Positions 1 to 9,061 of a stretch of 51,305 nt of DNA are shown here, piece after piece. The DNA is from a virus. The stretch's first letter is position 1. Each line of letters begins with the position of its first letter. The translations under genes and the position numbers were made by a program. The stretch is from positions 1 to 51,305 of IMG/VR virus record IMGVR_UViG_3300037882_001299. The stretch is one strand, 5' to 3'. The notes under the pieces were generated by a model, which made no database searches, was not told the DNA's origin, and saw only the letters and a list, made by a program, of their open reading frames with translations.

Positions 1-99
1 AGTTGAGTCTGTGAAGGTAAGGCGGTTTACATCATCAGTGTCGTAATCGTCAATGTATACACCTGTTGTAGTGATGAGAGTGTCACCTACGAAGTTCAT
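1..99. repeat. Terminal direct repeat, copy 1 (circular join)
   Basis: These 99 bases are identical to the final 99 bases (51207-51305). The 500-codon gene that ends at 50823 stays in frame across the join, so the repeat is the overlap of a circular assembly and not two loci. The length 99 matches a common assembler k-mer size, so a physical terminal repeat is not implied. Confidence 0.95.
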
Positions 100-1119
100 G
101 AGCTTCTGGGTGATGATACCTGTCTTTGTCCCTGCTCCTGAGTCGATATCTGAGTTTTGGCGGAGTAGGTATTGAACTTTAGTGTAAATGTCTTCAGCTA
201 CGGCAGCGTTACCGTCTACGATGACTGTAAATGGGAAGTATGAACCCCCGATTTCTCGCTCACCTGTGTAGGCAATGAGAGTAGCAGTACCACCGTTTGT
301 GGTGTAGTCCGCTACTCCAGCAGCGTCAATCGTTCCTCCTACAGTACACTTGAACCAACGTCCTGCTGTATCCTGTCGCACATCGTCAGCAACGAGAGAG
401 CCGACTGTTGCAGCAGTGAAACCATTACCTGCAATCCAAGTAGTAGTGATTCCTGTGTATGGTGCATTAGCGGCTACGTTTGCATCCGTGTCTTGAATTT
501 TAAGGTCGGCCTCATTGGCCACAAGCATGTTTACAGTATACGCACCAGTAGCAGTTTGTCCCGTGTCTGCAAGAATAGAGTCATCGTACTTGTACCCTTC
601 CTCGCGCACGTAAGCTTTAAAGTAGGTACGGTTGTCGATTCCACCATCTTCATACACCATGATACCTTCGTTCACTTCGTCAGTGAAGGTAAAGTCGGCA
701 GCAGTCCCACCATCCGTCTTCTGATAGTAGAGTTGTGCGCCAGTGTTTACATCACCAAGAGACACGATACCAACGTACTGTCTATCTAGTGTTCCGTTTG
801 CAAGATATTCAGACCAACCGCCGTCTCGCAGCATTTGCCGTGTGGCATCATTAGAAGGTACCCATCCACTGAAGGTGGCCCCGTCTGTACCGAACTGGTA
901 CTGTCCGGACTTCGCATCAATGGTATACATCGGAAACTCAAACTTGTTATAAGCTGAAGTAGTCCAAAGGTCTACAAACTTTGAGTAAAGAGCTTGGATA
1001 GTTACACCATCTTTTGCAACAAGTGTCCCTGCCACGTTAAGGGTGAAAGTTGAAGCACTTGTATCGAGGGTGAGTTCTACACCTACGTCGATGTCATCTG
1101 GGTCGGTAATCTTGGCCAT
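1..1119 (-). CDS. Virion/tail structural protein, N-terminal 373 codons (gene spans the circle join)
   Basis: The gene starts with ATG at 1119 (MAKITDPDD) and runs leftward off the window start. In the closed circle it continues from 51206 to a TAA at 50823, giving 500 residues; the methionine at 99 is residue 341 and also begins the copy at 51305. It is rich in Thr, Gly, Ala and Asp with few Cys or Lys clusters, as in beta-rich phage tail and fibre proteins. It lies among fibre genes, between the 856-residue protein and a 157-residue tail protein, so a tail or baseplate role is inferred from context. No catalytic motif is seen. There is no Shine-Dalgarno sequence before the ATG. Confidence 0.75.
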   Translation of the reverse strand, partial: MAKITDPDDIDVGVELTLDTSASTFTLNVAGTLVAKDGVTIQALYSKFVDLWTTSAYNKFEFPMYTIDAKSGQYQFGTDGATFSGWVPSNDATRQMLRDGGWSEYLANGTLDRQYVGIVSLGDVNTGAQLYYQKTDGGTAADFTFTDEVNEGIMVYEDGGIDNRTYFKAYVREEGYKYDDSILADTGQTATGAYTVNMLVANEADLKIQDTDANVAANAPYTGITTTWIAGNGFTAATVGSLVADDVRQDTAGRWFKCTVGGTIDAAGVADYTTNGGTATLIAYTGEREIGGSYFPFTVIVDGNAAVAEDIYTKVQYLLRQNSDIDSGAGTKTGIITQKLMNFVGDTLITTTGVYIDDYDTDDVNRLTFTDST

Positions 1120-1129
1120 AAATAATTTG

Positions 1130-3700
1130 TTAAGTTAAATAATTTCTGTCTGCTACTTGGGCTACTGGTACGCTACTGTCGCTGCTGGTCAATGTATATC
1201 CTCTAATATAGAACGGTACGTAGCCTATTTTGAAGACGCCAATGTCGATGTCTTGCGGTGTCTCGTAAACAAAGCCGTATGTTGTTCCTGCGTTCGCGTC
1301 TACGTTCACTAGTTCTGTTTCTGTCCCTGCTTCCAGCACTACGATGTCACTACCCGTTTGCAGTCCTGTCAGTGTGAGGGTGATGGTATCGAGGGGGTAC
1401 TGGTAAGCTTGGGTGGTCGTAGTGGAGCTGGTGAGGAGATAGACTGAGGTGATGGCTGTGGCATTAGTAGTTCCCGTTGTAATCTCTAGTCTGAGTTTGA
1501 AGCCGTTTAGTGCGCTTATTCCTGTCAGTCCGTTTAGGGCTGTGGCTAGGGTGGTTGGTGAGTAGTTACTTGTGGTCATTGTAGACCAGCCAGCACCATC
1601 GTTTTTATCTATTGAGTAATCGTAAGTGTAGTTGGTTGCTGTACCTCCAGCCATAATGAGTGCTGAGTTTTGGAAAGCTGTGTGTCCAATGATATAGTCA
1701 GGTGTTTCAAAGATTGCTTGGTGTCCAATCACAGGCATGTAGAGACCTCCAGCCGAGGTGAAGGCTGCGCCGTTACTGAGTGTTACTTGTGAGTTAGTTT
1801 CCGCAGTCGCTTCGTTCATTACAATACCGATACGCCCTGCGGTGGTAGAGGTGTAGTAGTCTATCCAGTGAGTACCATATACCGATGTCTGTGCTGTGAG
1901 AGCCTTAGTGCCACCGAGTCCACGCTGTGTCATGTTGATAACAGCACTTACGTCTGCTGCATCAGCATAGTCTCCGAAGACGTTATCCATAATAAGACCC
2001 TTTGAAGAGTTATCACCAGAGATAATACCTGTTCGTGTGTTTGAACAGTAGACACGTTGTAAGCGTGTATTTACCGCAGCACTAGCAGCTACGAGTGTGA
2101 GGATAATTCCTGAAGCGTTGGCACTACCGAGCGAAAGTGGTGAAGCATACGTTCCGATATTTCGGATGTCTGTATTTGCACACCCCGCTACACCGATTGA
2201 GAATAACCCTGTGTATGGATGGTTGTTTGTTACTGGGAGAGTCAATCCGTCAATAACAGTATTAAGGCAGTTAGAAGTAAGTAGGAAAGCTGTTACAGGG
2301 TTTCCTGTTCCTGTGGTACTCGATACGTTCATTATGTACACCGTGTCGTTTACCGTTACATTAGTACAAGTGATTAAAGTAAAAGAGCCGTCAATGATTT
2401 TAGGTGTATCGAAAGTTGTGTTGGCTACACGAGTGGCTGTGATAGCAACAGGCAATGTATGACCTCTTAGTGCAGCATATCTAGTGACTAATCTAGTAAA
2501 TGTAAAGCCATCACAGTCAGTCATAATAACCTGAGTTGAGTTGTTTGCAGCAGTAGCTACTCGCTGGAATCTACAATCAGTGAAAGTACCTCCAGCGAGA
2601 CAGAGAGTCATCGTAAGAGGGGCTACGACAAGCGCAGTAGTAGGTTTGTTACCTACACCCATGTTTGTAAACGTCATGGCAGTAGCGACTTCTGAGAGGA
2701 GAATACCGTCAACGAAACCTGCGTTAGATACATCGACTGAATACGCTTGAGAGCACGAGAGATACCAAGCCATGTTTGCTTTGTCGATATTGATTACACC
2801 TCCCCCAGTGGTAGTGAAGTCGTAACGTGTAGCAATCGTAGCGTTAGGGATTACGTTCGCAGTACGAGCTGCTGTGGTACAGTTCTCTAAGAATACGTTA
2901 CCGATTACTACTTTAAGCCCAGTCACAGGAGTGTATCCGTTGGTAGCTGCACCTGAGTTACCAATACGCACCAAACCCGCGTTGTCTATCCATACACACT
3001 TTCCGCGAGCTGCTTCTGTTCCAGTCGTGGTTACAATTCCAGCGTTAGGGTAAAACTCGTAGTCTCCACCTCCTACAGTCTGTTCAATAAAGACACCAGC
3101 GGCATAGCGAAGTAGCCCGTTATTTGGAATCTGCATGGTCTGGTTACTTGAACCGTTAGTAGTTCCAATTTCATACCATGCACCAGTAATATTTACTTCA
3201 CCAAGTCTGTTGGCAGTGATGGTAGAAGCTTCGTCACCAACCACTTCAATCCACCCGATACGTCCTGCGTCTGAGGCGGTAGCACCGATACCAGTTAAAG
3301 CTCCAGCCGCGTATGTACCAGACTTCTGTTTGACACGAATAAAGCCAGTAGCTGGCATAGCTGCACCAGTGGCAGTACTTGCAGCAGTGAGAGCAGAGTG
3401 TACACCGATTAGTTTACCTGTCGCGCCGTTATTAGTTATTGCGGTATTCCATGCTGGCACGTTTCCCGTCCCTGCCGTGTAAGGAATCATCCAGACGGCA
3501 CTACCGTCGATGTTTACTTTTCCACCCGTGGCCGCAGTTACGGTAATAGGCCCCAATGTCGAACTCGTTGTTTGGTTAAGACCTACGCGACTATCTTGGT
3601 CTATGGTCAGAATAAAACCAGCAGTGTTATATGTGTCACCGCCAGCTTTTGTCGTAAGCGCGTCTATATTTGTATCGGCGGATAGGGTGTAAGTTGCCAT
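1130..3700 (-). CDS. Large beta-rich tail/fibre protein (856 aa)
   Basis: Begins MATYTLSADTNIDALTTKAGG and is rich in Thr, Ala, Gly, Val and Asn throughout, with short hydrophobic strands separated by turns. This pattern is typical of beta-helical or beta-sandwich phage tail spikes and fibres; I recognise no specific family. It sits in the fibre block just before the 500-residue tail protein (10-base gap). The -10-like TATAAT lies 2 bases before the ATG, and a second TATAAT lies 11 bases upstream, so it may have its own promoter and almost no leader. Host recognition or tail structure is inferred from context. Confidence 0.7.
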   Translation of the reverse strand: MATYTLSADTNIDALTTKAGGDTYNTAGFILTIDQDSRVGLNQTTSSTLGPITVTAATGGKVNIDGSAVWMIPYTAGTGNVPAWNTAITNNGATGKLIGVHSALTAASTATGAAMPATGFIRVKQKSGTYAAGALTGIGATASDAGRIGWIEVVGDEASTITANRLGEVNITGAWYEIGTTNGSSNQTMQIPNNGLLRYAAGVFIEQTVGGGDYEFYPNAGIVTTTGTEAARGKCVWIDNAGLVRIGNSGAATNGYTPVTGLKVVIGNVFLENCTTAARTANVIPNATIATRYDFTTTGGGVINIDKANMAWYLSCSQAYSVDVSNAGFVDGILLSEVATAMTFTNMGVGNKPTTALVVAPLTMTLCLAGGTFTDCRFQRVATAANNSTQVIMTDCDGFTFTRLVTRYAALRGHTLPVAITATRVANTTFDTPKIIDGSFTLITCTNVTVNDTVYIMNVSSTTGTGNPVTAFLLTSNCLNTVIDGLTLPVTNNHPYTGLFSIGVAGCANTDIRNIGTYASPLSLGSANASGIILTLVAASAAVNTRLQRVYCSNTRTGIISGDNSSKGLIMDNVFGDYADAADVSAVINMTQRGLGGTKALTAQTSVYGTHWIDYYTSTTAGRIGIVMNEATAETNSQVTLSNGAAFTSAGGLYMPVIGHQAIFETPDYIIGHTAFQNSALIMAGGTATNYTYDYSIDKNDGAGWSTMTTSNYSPTTLATALNGLTGISALNGFKLRLEITTGTTNATAITSVYLLTSSTTTTQAYQYPLDTITLTLTGLQTGSDIVVLEAGTETELVNVDANAGTTYGFVYETPQDIDIGVFKIGYVPFYIRGYTLTSSDSSVPVAQVADRNYLT

Positions 3701-3717
3701 TTATTATACTAATTATA

Positions 3718-4080
3718 TCACAAATACGTAATAGTGTCCACATTTCCGTCTACATCATAGGTGAAAGTTTTTACATTACTTCCGTCAGAAATTGTGTCGA
3801 TATTGCCATCAATATCATAGGTAAAGGTAAGAACAACAGCCCCGACTGTCTTTGTGTCGATATTCCCATCAACGTCGTAAGTGAAGGTTGCATCCCCGAA
3901 TGGCTTGTCCCATGCCCCCGAAGCCGAGCTAGGTGCCCAGACGAGGTTTCCTCCTACGATTTGTAGGTAGTCTCCTTCGGAATATGTAAGCCCAGCAAGG
4001 GTGGTGAGGAATATCTCCTCAGCATTAGTTAGCTCATCCAGCCCACCAATACCGGGGTTTTGTGGGGCGAAGAATGACAT
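3718..4080 (-). CDS. Short fibre protein with conserved anchor and YD-like repeats (120 aa)
   Basis: The first ~30 residues (QNPGIGGLDELT then an EE pair) match the N-terminus of the 574-residue fibre at 48583-50307, so this looks like a shared virion-attachment anchor. The C-terminal half is three near-identical units of the form FTYDxDGNxDT, visible in DNA as three diverged ~60-base copies at about 3720-3900. Such YD-like units build beta-sheet rods. It may be a short side fibre, or what remains of a longer fibre after loss of its distal domain. It follows the coiled-coil gene with a 1-base gap. Confidence 0.65.
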   Translation of the reverse strand: MSFFAPQNPGIGGLDELTNAEEIFLTTLAGLTYSEGDYLQIVGGNLVWAPSSASGAWDKPFGDATFTYDVDGNIDTKTVGAVVLTFTYDIDGNIDTISDGSNVKTFTYDVDGNVDTITYL

Positions 4081-4081
4081 A

Positions 4082-4768
4082 CTAAATCTTGAATCCTACT
4101 CCTTTTGTTTCGTAGATTTTCTTCCACCTTTGCTCTACTGTGCGTAGGTCAGACTCCTTGGTGTTGAGTTCCGCTGCTTTCTTTGTCAGCCTTTCGTCCT
4201 CTGCACGCAGTAGTGTTTTCTTTTCCTCTAACTGAGCGATAATATCCTTGTTGACTTCGCGGAAATTCTCTTCAGCTTTTGCCTTTGATTCAGTAAGCTT
4301 CTCTATACTGGTATTTAGTTCCTTTACAAGAGTCAGTTTTTCGCGGTAGTCGTTAGTGATATTATCAAGCTCACCAAGGGCTAGCTCTTTCTGGTTCAGA
4401 AGGTCTGTCAGAGAGCTGGCAAGTTTGCTCTTATCGTCAATCTCTCTATCCAAGATAGAAATTTGTCGCTTTAAGGACTCGTACTGTGCGCTTTGTTGCT
4501 CATAGGTTGACAAAAACGCGTCTCGTGTTGAGTTGAACTCTGCCTGCTCTGCTTCTAGTGTAGATTGGTCCTTGCTTACTGCCGCACGCACCTCATCTGA
4601 CCAGTCCGAAACAAGCTTTGCTTGCTTTTCTAGCTCAGATAAGTTTCGGATAACAGCAAGATACTCATCCTTGACAGAAACTAGTTGTTGTTGTACTGCA
4701 CCAATCTCTTTTTCAAGACTATCGACAGTCTGCTCCACGAGCTTTTGTATTTTTTCCTTTATACTCAT
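4082..4768 (-). CDS. Coiled-coil virion-associated protein B (228 aa)
   Basis: Almost the whole protein is predicted coiled coil: heptad-like Leu/Ile spacing and Glu/Lys/Gln-rich stretches from residue 1 to about 210. It ends with a short basic segment (RWKKIYETKG). Its ATG overlaps the stop of the preceding coiled-coil gene by 4 bases (ATGA), so the two are translationally coupled. Both end with a similar helix (compare LRTVEQRWKKIY here with FAILKGRFAKAF in the neighbour), suggesting an old duplication. The position between capsid and fibre genes suggests a structural or assembly role; no enzyme motif is present. Confidence 0.6.
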   Translation of the reverse strand: MSIKEKIQKLVEQTVDSLEKEIGAVQQQLVSVKDEYLAVIRNLSELEKQAKLVSDWSDEVRAAVSKDQSTLEAEQAEFNSTRDAFLSTYEQQSAQYESLKRQISILDREIDDKSKLASSLTDLLNQKELALGELDNITNDYREKLTLVKELNTSIEKLTESKAKAEENFREVNKDIIAQLEEKKTLLRAEDERLTKKAAELNTKESDLRTVEQRWKKIYETKGVGFKI

Positions 4769-5514
4769 ATAAGATTATCAATATTTTGGTCTGGATAAAG
4801 TAGGGCGAATGCTTTAGCGAACCGTCCCTTAAGGATGGCAAAGTTCTTGTCTCGATTATCAAGCTCTAGTTCTTTCTGAGTAAGACCGGCGTAAGCCTCG
4901 GCTATTTTCACTGACTCTGCTTGGGTTGCTTTCTGTAGAGAATACAGTTCACTTCTTAGCGAGTCGATACTGCGCTGTAATTCCATCTTCCTGTCAAGTT
5001 CTGCGTAATAGTCAGTAGCAACTTGAGCTAGGTCATACTGAAGAGAGTCTAGCTTATCGCTATCGTAGGCTAGCCTCTCTGACACTCTATTGTACTCCTC
5101 ACATTGCTCATTGATTTCCTCCCGGAGCTCTTTGAGTTGTGACTGCGCTTCCATTACGTCCTCTTGACTCTTGATTACTGTCCGTGCTAGGGAGTCCTGG
5201 TTGTCACGGTGTAGCTTCTCAACAGCCTCTCTGTTTCTGTCTACATTCTTCTGCGCCTCCTCTATATCGGAAACAAGTATTAGAAGTTCCTGCTCTGCGT
5301 TCTCCTTGGCGTCAAGGAATTGTTCAAGGTCAGCCTTCGCTGCTTTTGCTTGGGATACAGCGATAGCTACCCGTTCGTTTAGGGTAGCTTCGACCTGCTT
5401 CTTTTCTATAAGGAGATTCCCAAGAGTTTCACTCTCCTGTTTTATCTCACCTCTCAAAATGACCAGGTGCGCCTCCATGTTCTGTGCCACCATTTCCATT
5501 CGAGAGTCTGCCAT
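4765..5514 (-). CDS. Coiled-coil virion-associated protein A (249 aa)
   Basis: Long charged coiled coil (residues ~10-215), starting MADSRMEMVAQNMEAHL. It is followed by a C-terminal helix and the tail LLYPDQNIDNLI. No transmembrane segment or catalytic motif is seen. It overlaps the following coiled-coil gene by 4 bases and follows the 145-residue head/tail protein with a 1-base gap. Length and style match coiled-coil proteins often found beside phage fibre genes, where they act as spacers or chaperones; that function is inferred. Confidence 0.6.
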   Translation of the reverse strand: MADSRMEMVAQNMEAHLVILRGEIKQESETLGNLLIEKKQVEATLNERVAIAVSQAKAAKADLEQFLDAKENAEQELLILVSDIEEAQKNVDRNREAVEKLHRDNQDSLARTVIKSQEDVMEAQSQLKELREEINEQCEEYNRVSERLAYDSDKLDSLQYDLAQVATDYYAELDRKMELQRSIDSLRSELYSLQKATQAESVKIAEAYAGLTQKELELDNRDKNFAILKGRFAKAFALLYPDQNIDNLI

Positions 5515-5515
5515 A

Positions 5516-5953
5516 TTATAGTCCGCTTAGGGTTCCTTCTACGTATGCAGTACCAGCGTTTGCTGCTACTCCAGTTTCCTTTACGGATACTTTGATGTAC
5601 TTGTAGAAGATGTCGAGTCCGATAGAGATTGTTGCTGCGGCTGCGTTTGTACCAACGAAGGTGAACTCACGAGCCGTTAGGGTAGATGTACCACCAGAGA
5701 CAGTCTCGTTAGGGATACGGTAGAAGTTCACTCCGTCAGAGCTTTGTTCTACTTGAATCTCAATAGAGTTAGCTGTCTCAGCCGCTCCCATGGTGTACAG
5801 GATGGCGAGGTCAAGCTTCGAGTAACCACCAACCTTAAAGGTCTTGGTGTTACCCGTGTACAAAGAAGTAAGGGTCGCTGGTGTTCGTGTACCTAGCGCT
5901 GTCTTACTCCCAATGAGAGGTTGGGGTAGTTGTGATTTGTAATATAGGCTCAT
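5516..5953 (-). CDS. Small beta-sandwich structural protein (145 aa)
   Basis: Begins MSLYYKSQLPQPLIGSK. Alternating hydrophobic/Thr strands, for example IEIQVEQSSDGVNFYRIP, resemble the small jelly-roll proteins encoded between capsid and tail genes of many phages. The family is not recognised. It lies in the late operon, 9 bases after an 81-residue protein. A role as head decoration or virion adaptor is inferred from position only. Confidence 0.55.
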   Translation of the reverse strand: MSLYYKSQLPQPLIGSKTALGTRTPATLTSLYTGNTKTFKVGGYSKLDLAILYTMGAAETANSIEIQVEQSSDGVNFYRIPNETVSGGTSTLTAREFTFVGTNAAAATISIGLDIFYKYIKVSVKETGVAANAGTAYVEGTLSGL

Positions 5954-5962
5954 GTTGTTTTA

Positions 5963-6208
5963 TTATTTCTTTACAACCTTCTTCTCGTCTTCCTTTGCTA
6001 CTTCAATCACATCCTTAACCTCCACCTTTGGTGTTTCTACTTTAGGTGCCTTTTCAGGAGACACTTCGATAAAGTTGTGAAGCATATTCTTCCAGTAGTC
6101 TGCGTGAGATTCCTTAACTCCACTTATTGAGCTATTTGCTGCGACAAAGTATTCGTTTCCTTTGATAGAAACTGTGATGTCTTGGTCGGTTGGGTTAGTA
6201 ACTACCAT
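5963..6208 (-). CDS. Small hypothetical protein in capsid operon (81 aa)
   Basis: Begins MVVTNPTDQDITVSIKGNEYFV, a single short beta-rich domain (residues 1-50), and ends with a very charged tail rich in Val, Glu and Lys (ending DEKKVVKK). Tails of this kind are common in small virion-associated phage proteins. It is separated by 3 bases from the 135-residue gene upstream and 9 bases from the next gene, so it is clearly co-transcribed. I do not recognise the family. Confidence 0.5.
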   Translation of the reverse strand: MVVTNPTDQDITVSIKGNEYFVAANSSISGVKESHADYWKNMLHNFIEVSPEKAPKVETPKVEVKDVIEVAKEDEKKVVKK

Positions 6209-6211
6209 ATT

Positions 6212-6619
6212 TTAGTGAACTACTGTACCTAGTGAGTAAACGGTTACGGCTGTAGGTGAGTTAACAACTACACGGAAAGTCTTTGAGTTGTTTTGCGCGA
6301 TAGTCATTGTGCCACTAAGAGTAACTCCAGTTCCTGCTGTAAGAGTGATTGTTTCAGCAGCATCAGCAGTATTTCGAACTGTAAAGTCGAATGAGATGTC
6401 TGTGTACTTAGCTGGTGAGCCGAGTGCTGCGTAGATAAGTGCCGCAGTTGGAGTAACGTCTGAACGTCCTGCTCCGTTAGGGTCTCGAAGGATGAGCCCT
6501 CCGATAATTTGCGCAGCAGTATATGTTTGTGCTGATGCAGTTGTATTTGTTGTTACCGTTCCCTTCTTAGCGAGTACTTCGACCGCTTGAAGGTTGGTGA
6601 AAACTGTTGGTTTAGCCAT
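6212..6619 (-). CDS. Head decoration-like protein (135 aa)
   Basis: Begins MAKPTVFTNLQAVEVLAKKG. The composition (Thr, Ala, Val, Gly) and predicted all-beta character fit small capsid decoration or head-fibre proteins, which are commonly encoded directly after the major capsid gene as here. Between the capsid stop and this ATG lie about 80 bases containing a 9-bp hairpin, which may tune expression of downstream genes relative to the abundant capsid protein. Function is inferred from position. Confidence 0.55.
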   Translation of the reverse strand: MAKPTVFTNLQAVEVLAKKGTVTTNTTASAQTYTAAQIIGGLILRDPNGAGRSDVTPTAALIYAALGSPAKYTDISFDFTVRNTADAAETITLTAGTGVTLSGTMTIAQNNSKTFRVVVNSPTAVTVYSLGTVVH

Positions 6620-6664
6620 AATTCTTTCTTAATTCTTTTAAACAGATTGTTAAACAACCTTACT

Positions 6665-6689
6665 CCTCAACCCTAGAGTTGGGTTGAGG
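6665..6689 (-). terminator. Strong hairpin after major capsid gene (attenuator?)
   Basis: Perfect 9-bp stem CCTCAACCC/GGGTTGAGG with a 7-base loop, starting 10 bases past the capsid stop codon. No U-run follows on the minus strand, so it is more likely an mRNA 3'-end stabiliser or weak attenuator than a classical terminator. Confidence 0.5.
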
Positions 6690-6698
6690 ATAAAGTTA

Positions 6699-7673
6699 CT
6701 AGCTTGAGTAAGCAGCAAGGTCTCCCTTACTAGCCCATGAACCCTTCCAGTCCTTTACGACTTCTGCCCATCGTGCGTTTACTGAGAACGTAGAAACTAG
6801 GTTTCGTTCGTTGATAGATTGACGCATTACTGGAGCTTGTCGAACCGCGTGCATGAAACGTGTGCGTCCTGGGACGATTAGGAACCATGCTGTGTTAGAA
6901 CCACCATTGATAGAGTCAAGGTACTGTGAAGCAACCATGTCTACTGGGGCACCGTTCTTGTACACGTTAATCGCGTTGTTGGCATTTTCACTAACGTACT
7001 CTGACATAGTTAGTTGCATACCGAGCTTCTCCATCGCTACTGGCACAACAAGGGTAGCCTTGCCGATGAGTTGTGATGGTTGGCCGTCGTCGGTTTGTTG
7101 CAGTGTAAGTGCAATACGACCTACTTCAATGTTGTCATCTCCAAGGGCGATACCTGTAGAAGATGCGTTAGACTGAGTAGACGCTCCTGGAACTGTGCTT
7201 CCGTGAAGGGTTGAGAAAGTTGGCTTTCCGTCACCGTATAGAGAAACATCGTATCCATTAACGTTTGTTGAAGTTGAGAAACCTCCGTTGAAGAGCTGGA
7301 CTCCCGACTTGTCTTGTGACATGTTTGAAGCAATACCCATGTGATGCATTGCATCGAGTTCTGCTTGGAAGTCGTTATCTTCTAGTTGGTTGTAGCTTAC
7401 TTCGATAGACTGACCGTAGTTAGTCCAGAGTGCCTTAGTTGTGTAAGACTTGAATCGGCGGGTAGTAGAAATGTCTTCTCCATCTCCGTCAAACTTACGC
7501 AATTCGCCTGAACCAGTTAGTCCAGTGTAGTTCTCTTGTGCTCCAGTTACAGCTTGTACTGTAAGAAGATTAGAGATACCTACTTTGTATTGTGTTAGAG
7601 CTTGGTCAAAGACTTCGAACATTTGTAGTCCTACTCCACCAACCAAGTCTCCAAAATTTCCTCGTGATTCCAT
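6699..7673 (-). CDS. Major capsid protein (324 aa)
   Basis: Begins MESRGNFGDLVGGVGLQMFEVF. Its position (portal, small protein, scaffold, decoration candidate, then this gene), its length, and the mixed alpha/beta composition fit an HK97-fold major capsid protein. It includes a central stretch on oligomeric contacts (LVVPVAMEKLGMQLTMSEY) and a C-terminal segment with LVSTFSVNARWAEVVKDWKGSW. The sequence is too diverged to name a subfamily by eye. The leader (AATCTAATCAAGTAATATG) has no Shine-Dalgarno sequence. The gene is followed by a strong hairpin, consistent with a separately controlled abundant transcript. Confidence 0.8.
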   Translation of the reverse strand: MESRGNFGDLVGGVGLQMFEVFDQALTQYKVGISNLLTVQAVTGAQENYTGLTGSGELRKFDGDGEDISTTRRFKSYTTKALWTNYGQSIEVSYNQLEDNDFQAELDAMHHMGIASNMSQDKSGVQLFNGGFSTSTNVNGYDVSLYGDGKPTFSTLHGSTVPGASTQSNASSTGIALGDDNIEVGRIALTLQQTDDGQPSQLIGKATLVVPVAMEKLGMQLTMSEYVSENANNAINVYKNGAPVDMVASQYLDSINGGSNTAWFLIVPGRTRFMHAVRQAPVMRQSINERNLVSTFSVNARWAEVVKDWKGSWASKGDLAAYSS

Positions 7674-7687
7674 ATTACTTGATTAGA

Positions 7688-8215
7688 TTAAGCGAGTGGT
7701 CCGAATACAACTGACTCAAAGATAGATACAACTGCTTGAGCTGTATTATCGTAGTCAACACCGTGAGTTGTGTACTGGCCAGTTGTTGTGGCTGCTGTAC
7801 TTTCGTCAAGTGTGTCTTCGTCTACAATGTCCATGAAGTAGCCAGCAAGGTTAGAACCAGTTGTGGTCCCAATAGCTACGTCTACTTCAGCCGAATAAAG
7901 AGTTTCCTTTGATACGTCTACTTCTACCTTGTTCATCGCTACTGTTTGGTTGTCTGATGGCATGGTGAATGTTCCAACGAAACTACCAGTTTGTGCACCA
8001 GCGGTTCCATTAGTTTCTACACCTACGCCTTGTTTTGTTCGAATAGCAAGAACGTGTCCGAGGACAGATGCTCCAGTTGTTCCGAGAGAAACAAAGCCCG
8101 ATGCCATTTTAACAGAGTCAAGCTCAGTTACGACAATAGAGTTTGTGGCGATACGAACGACCTTAATAGGTGCGCCTTGTGTATTGCCGTATTTTCCGAT
8201 TGCTTTGAAAGCCAT
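7688..8215 (-). CDS. Capsid-associated/decoration protein (175 aa)
   Basis: Begins MAFKAIGKYGNTQGAPIKVVR. The repeated Thr/Val/Gly-rich strands suggest an all-beta protein. Its place between scaffold and major capsid genes is where many phages encode a decoration or capsid-stabilising protein. The last ~30 residues (VDYDNTAQAVVSIFESVVFGPLA) are more hydrophobic. The gene ends 15 bases before the capsid ATG. Family not recognised; function from synteny. Confidence 0.6.
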   Translation of the reverse strand: MAFKAIGKYGNTQGAPIKVVRIATNSIVVTELDSVKMASGFVSLGTTGASVLGHVLAIRTKQGVGVETNGTAGAQTGSFVGTFTMPSDNQTVAMNKVEVDVSKETLYSAEVDVAIGTTTGSNLAGYFMDIVDEDTLDESTAATTTGQYTTHGVDYDNTAQAVVSIFESVVFGPLA

Positions 8216-8239
8216 GAGTTAAATGTGTTGGGTTTATAA

Positions 8240-8899
8240 TTATCCTTGCATCAAACGAAGTAGGTTGTTCATGTAATCTGGATTTTTTGCCTTGAGAGAT
8301 AGGTACCGTTCTTTCGTCCAGCCGTTCTTCTCTATAAGCTTCTTTTCCAGAGCATTTACATCTTTGTCGTCTGACACTCCTGGAGTAATTGAAGACCGTG
8401 ATGTCGATGCATACGGTGTTGGCACACTAGAAGTTTGAGGTGCCGTGTTAACACCCAAAAGACTTGCCGCGTCTTTTAGTACAGAGTAGAACTCATCTGT
8501 TGAATGGATACCGTTAGTGTTAAACATTTTTAGCTTGGCATCTAGTGCTTCGCGTAGTTTTCCTGTAACGTCATTCTCTGGATGAAACTCTTTGTTCTCT
8601 GTAACAAACTTCTCAATAGCTGCAACTCGGTTGCTTTGCGCTACTGACGCATCCCGTTCTGAAAGTTTTTGCTCTACTGCGGCCTTTACGACATCGGCGA
8701 TGTCACCTGACGCTTGTGTTCCCACATTTGTCTTCGTTGCCTCTTCAAGTGCCTTTTGCAATGCATCTCGTTCCTCTGTTAGGAGTCTCCGCTTTTCGCG
8801 GTCGTCCTTCAGTTCCCCGACAACATTAGCTATAGCTACTTCCTGTTCTGCGATTTTCTTAGTGAGCTCTTCAGCTTGCTCCTTTGTTATTTCTGGCAT
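8240..8899 (-). CDS. Capsid scaffolding protein (219 aa)
   Basis: Acidic, highly helical protein: a coiled-coil N-terminus (residues 1-55, MPEITKEQAEELTKKIAEQ), a Ser/Thr/Pro-rich linker near 155-175, and a basic C-terminal helical segment (NGWTKERYLSLKAKNPDYMNN). This architecture and the location directly before the capsid genes are classic for phage scaffolding proteins, whose C-terminal helices bind the capsid protein. A ~160-base leader precedes it, with its own promoter at 9062-9090 and two hairpins in the leader. A purine-rich AAGGGA about 17 bases upstream may assist initiation. Confidence 0.75.
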   Translation of the reverse strand: MPEITKEQAEELTKKIAEQEVAIANVVGELKDDREKRRLLTEERDALQKALEEATKTNVGTQASGDIADVVKAAVEQKLSERDASVAQSNRVAAIEKFVTENKEFHPENDVTGKLREALDAKLKMFNTNGIHSTDEFYSVLKDAASLLGVNTAPQTSSVPTPYASTSRSSITPGVSDDKDVNALEKKLIEKNGWTKERYLSLKAKNPDYMNNLLRLMQG

Positions 8900-9061
8900 C
8901 TTGTTTCTTTTTCCCTTAACTTTTTAATCCCTTGATGACTCGGTTGGGTCCGAGAGTGGGTGGGTCCACTAAATTAGAAAAGATTGAACACTATTCGATT
9001 ACGTTTAAGTAATCTATTCTTTCCCCCAATATTGAGGAAAAGTAAGACTAATCAATACTGT

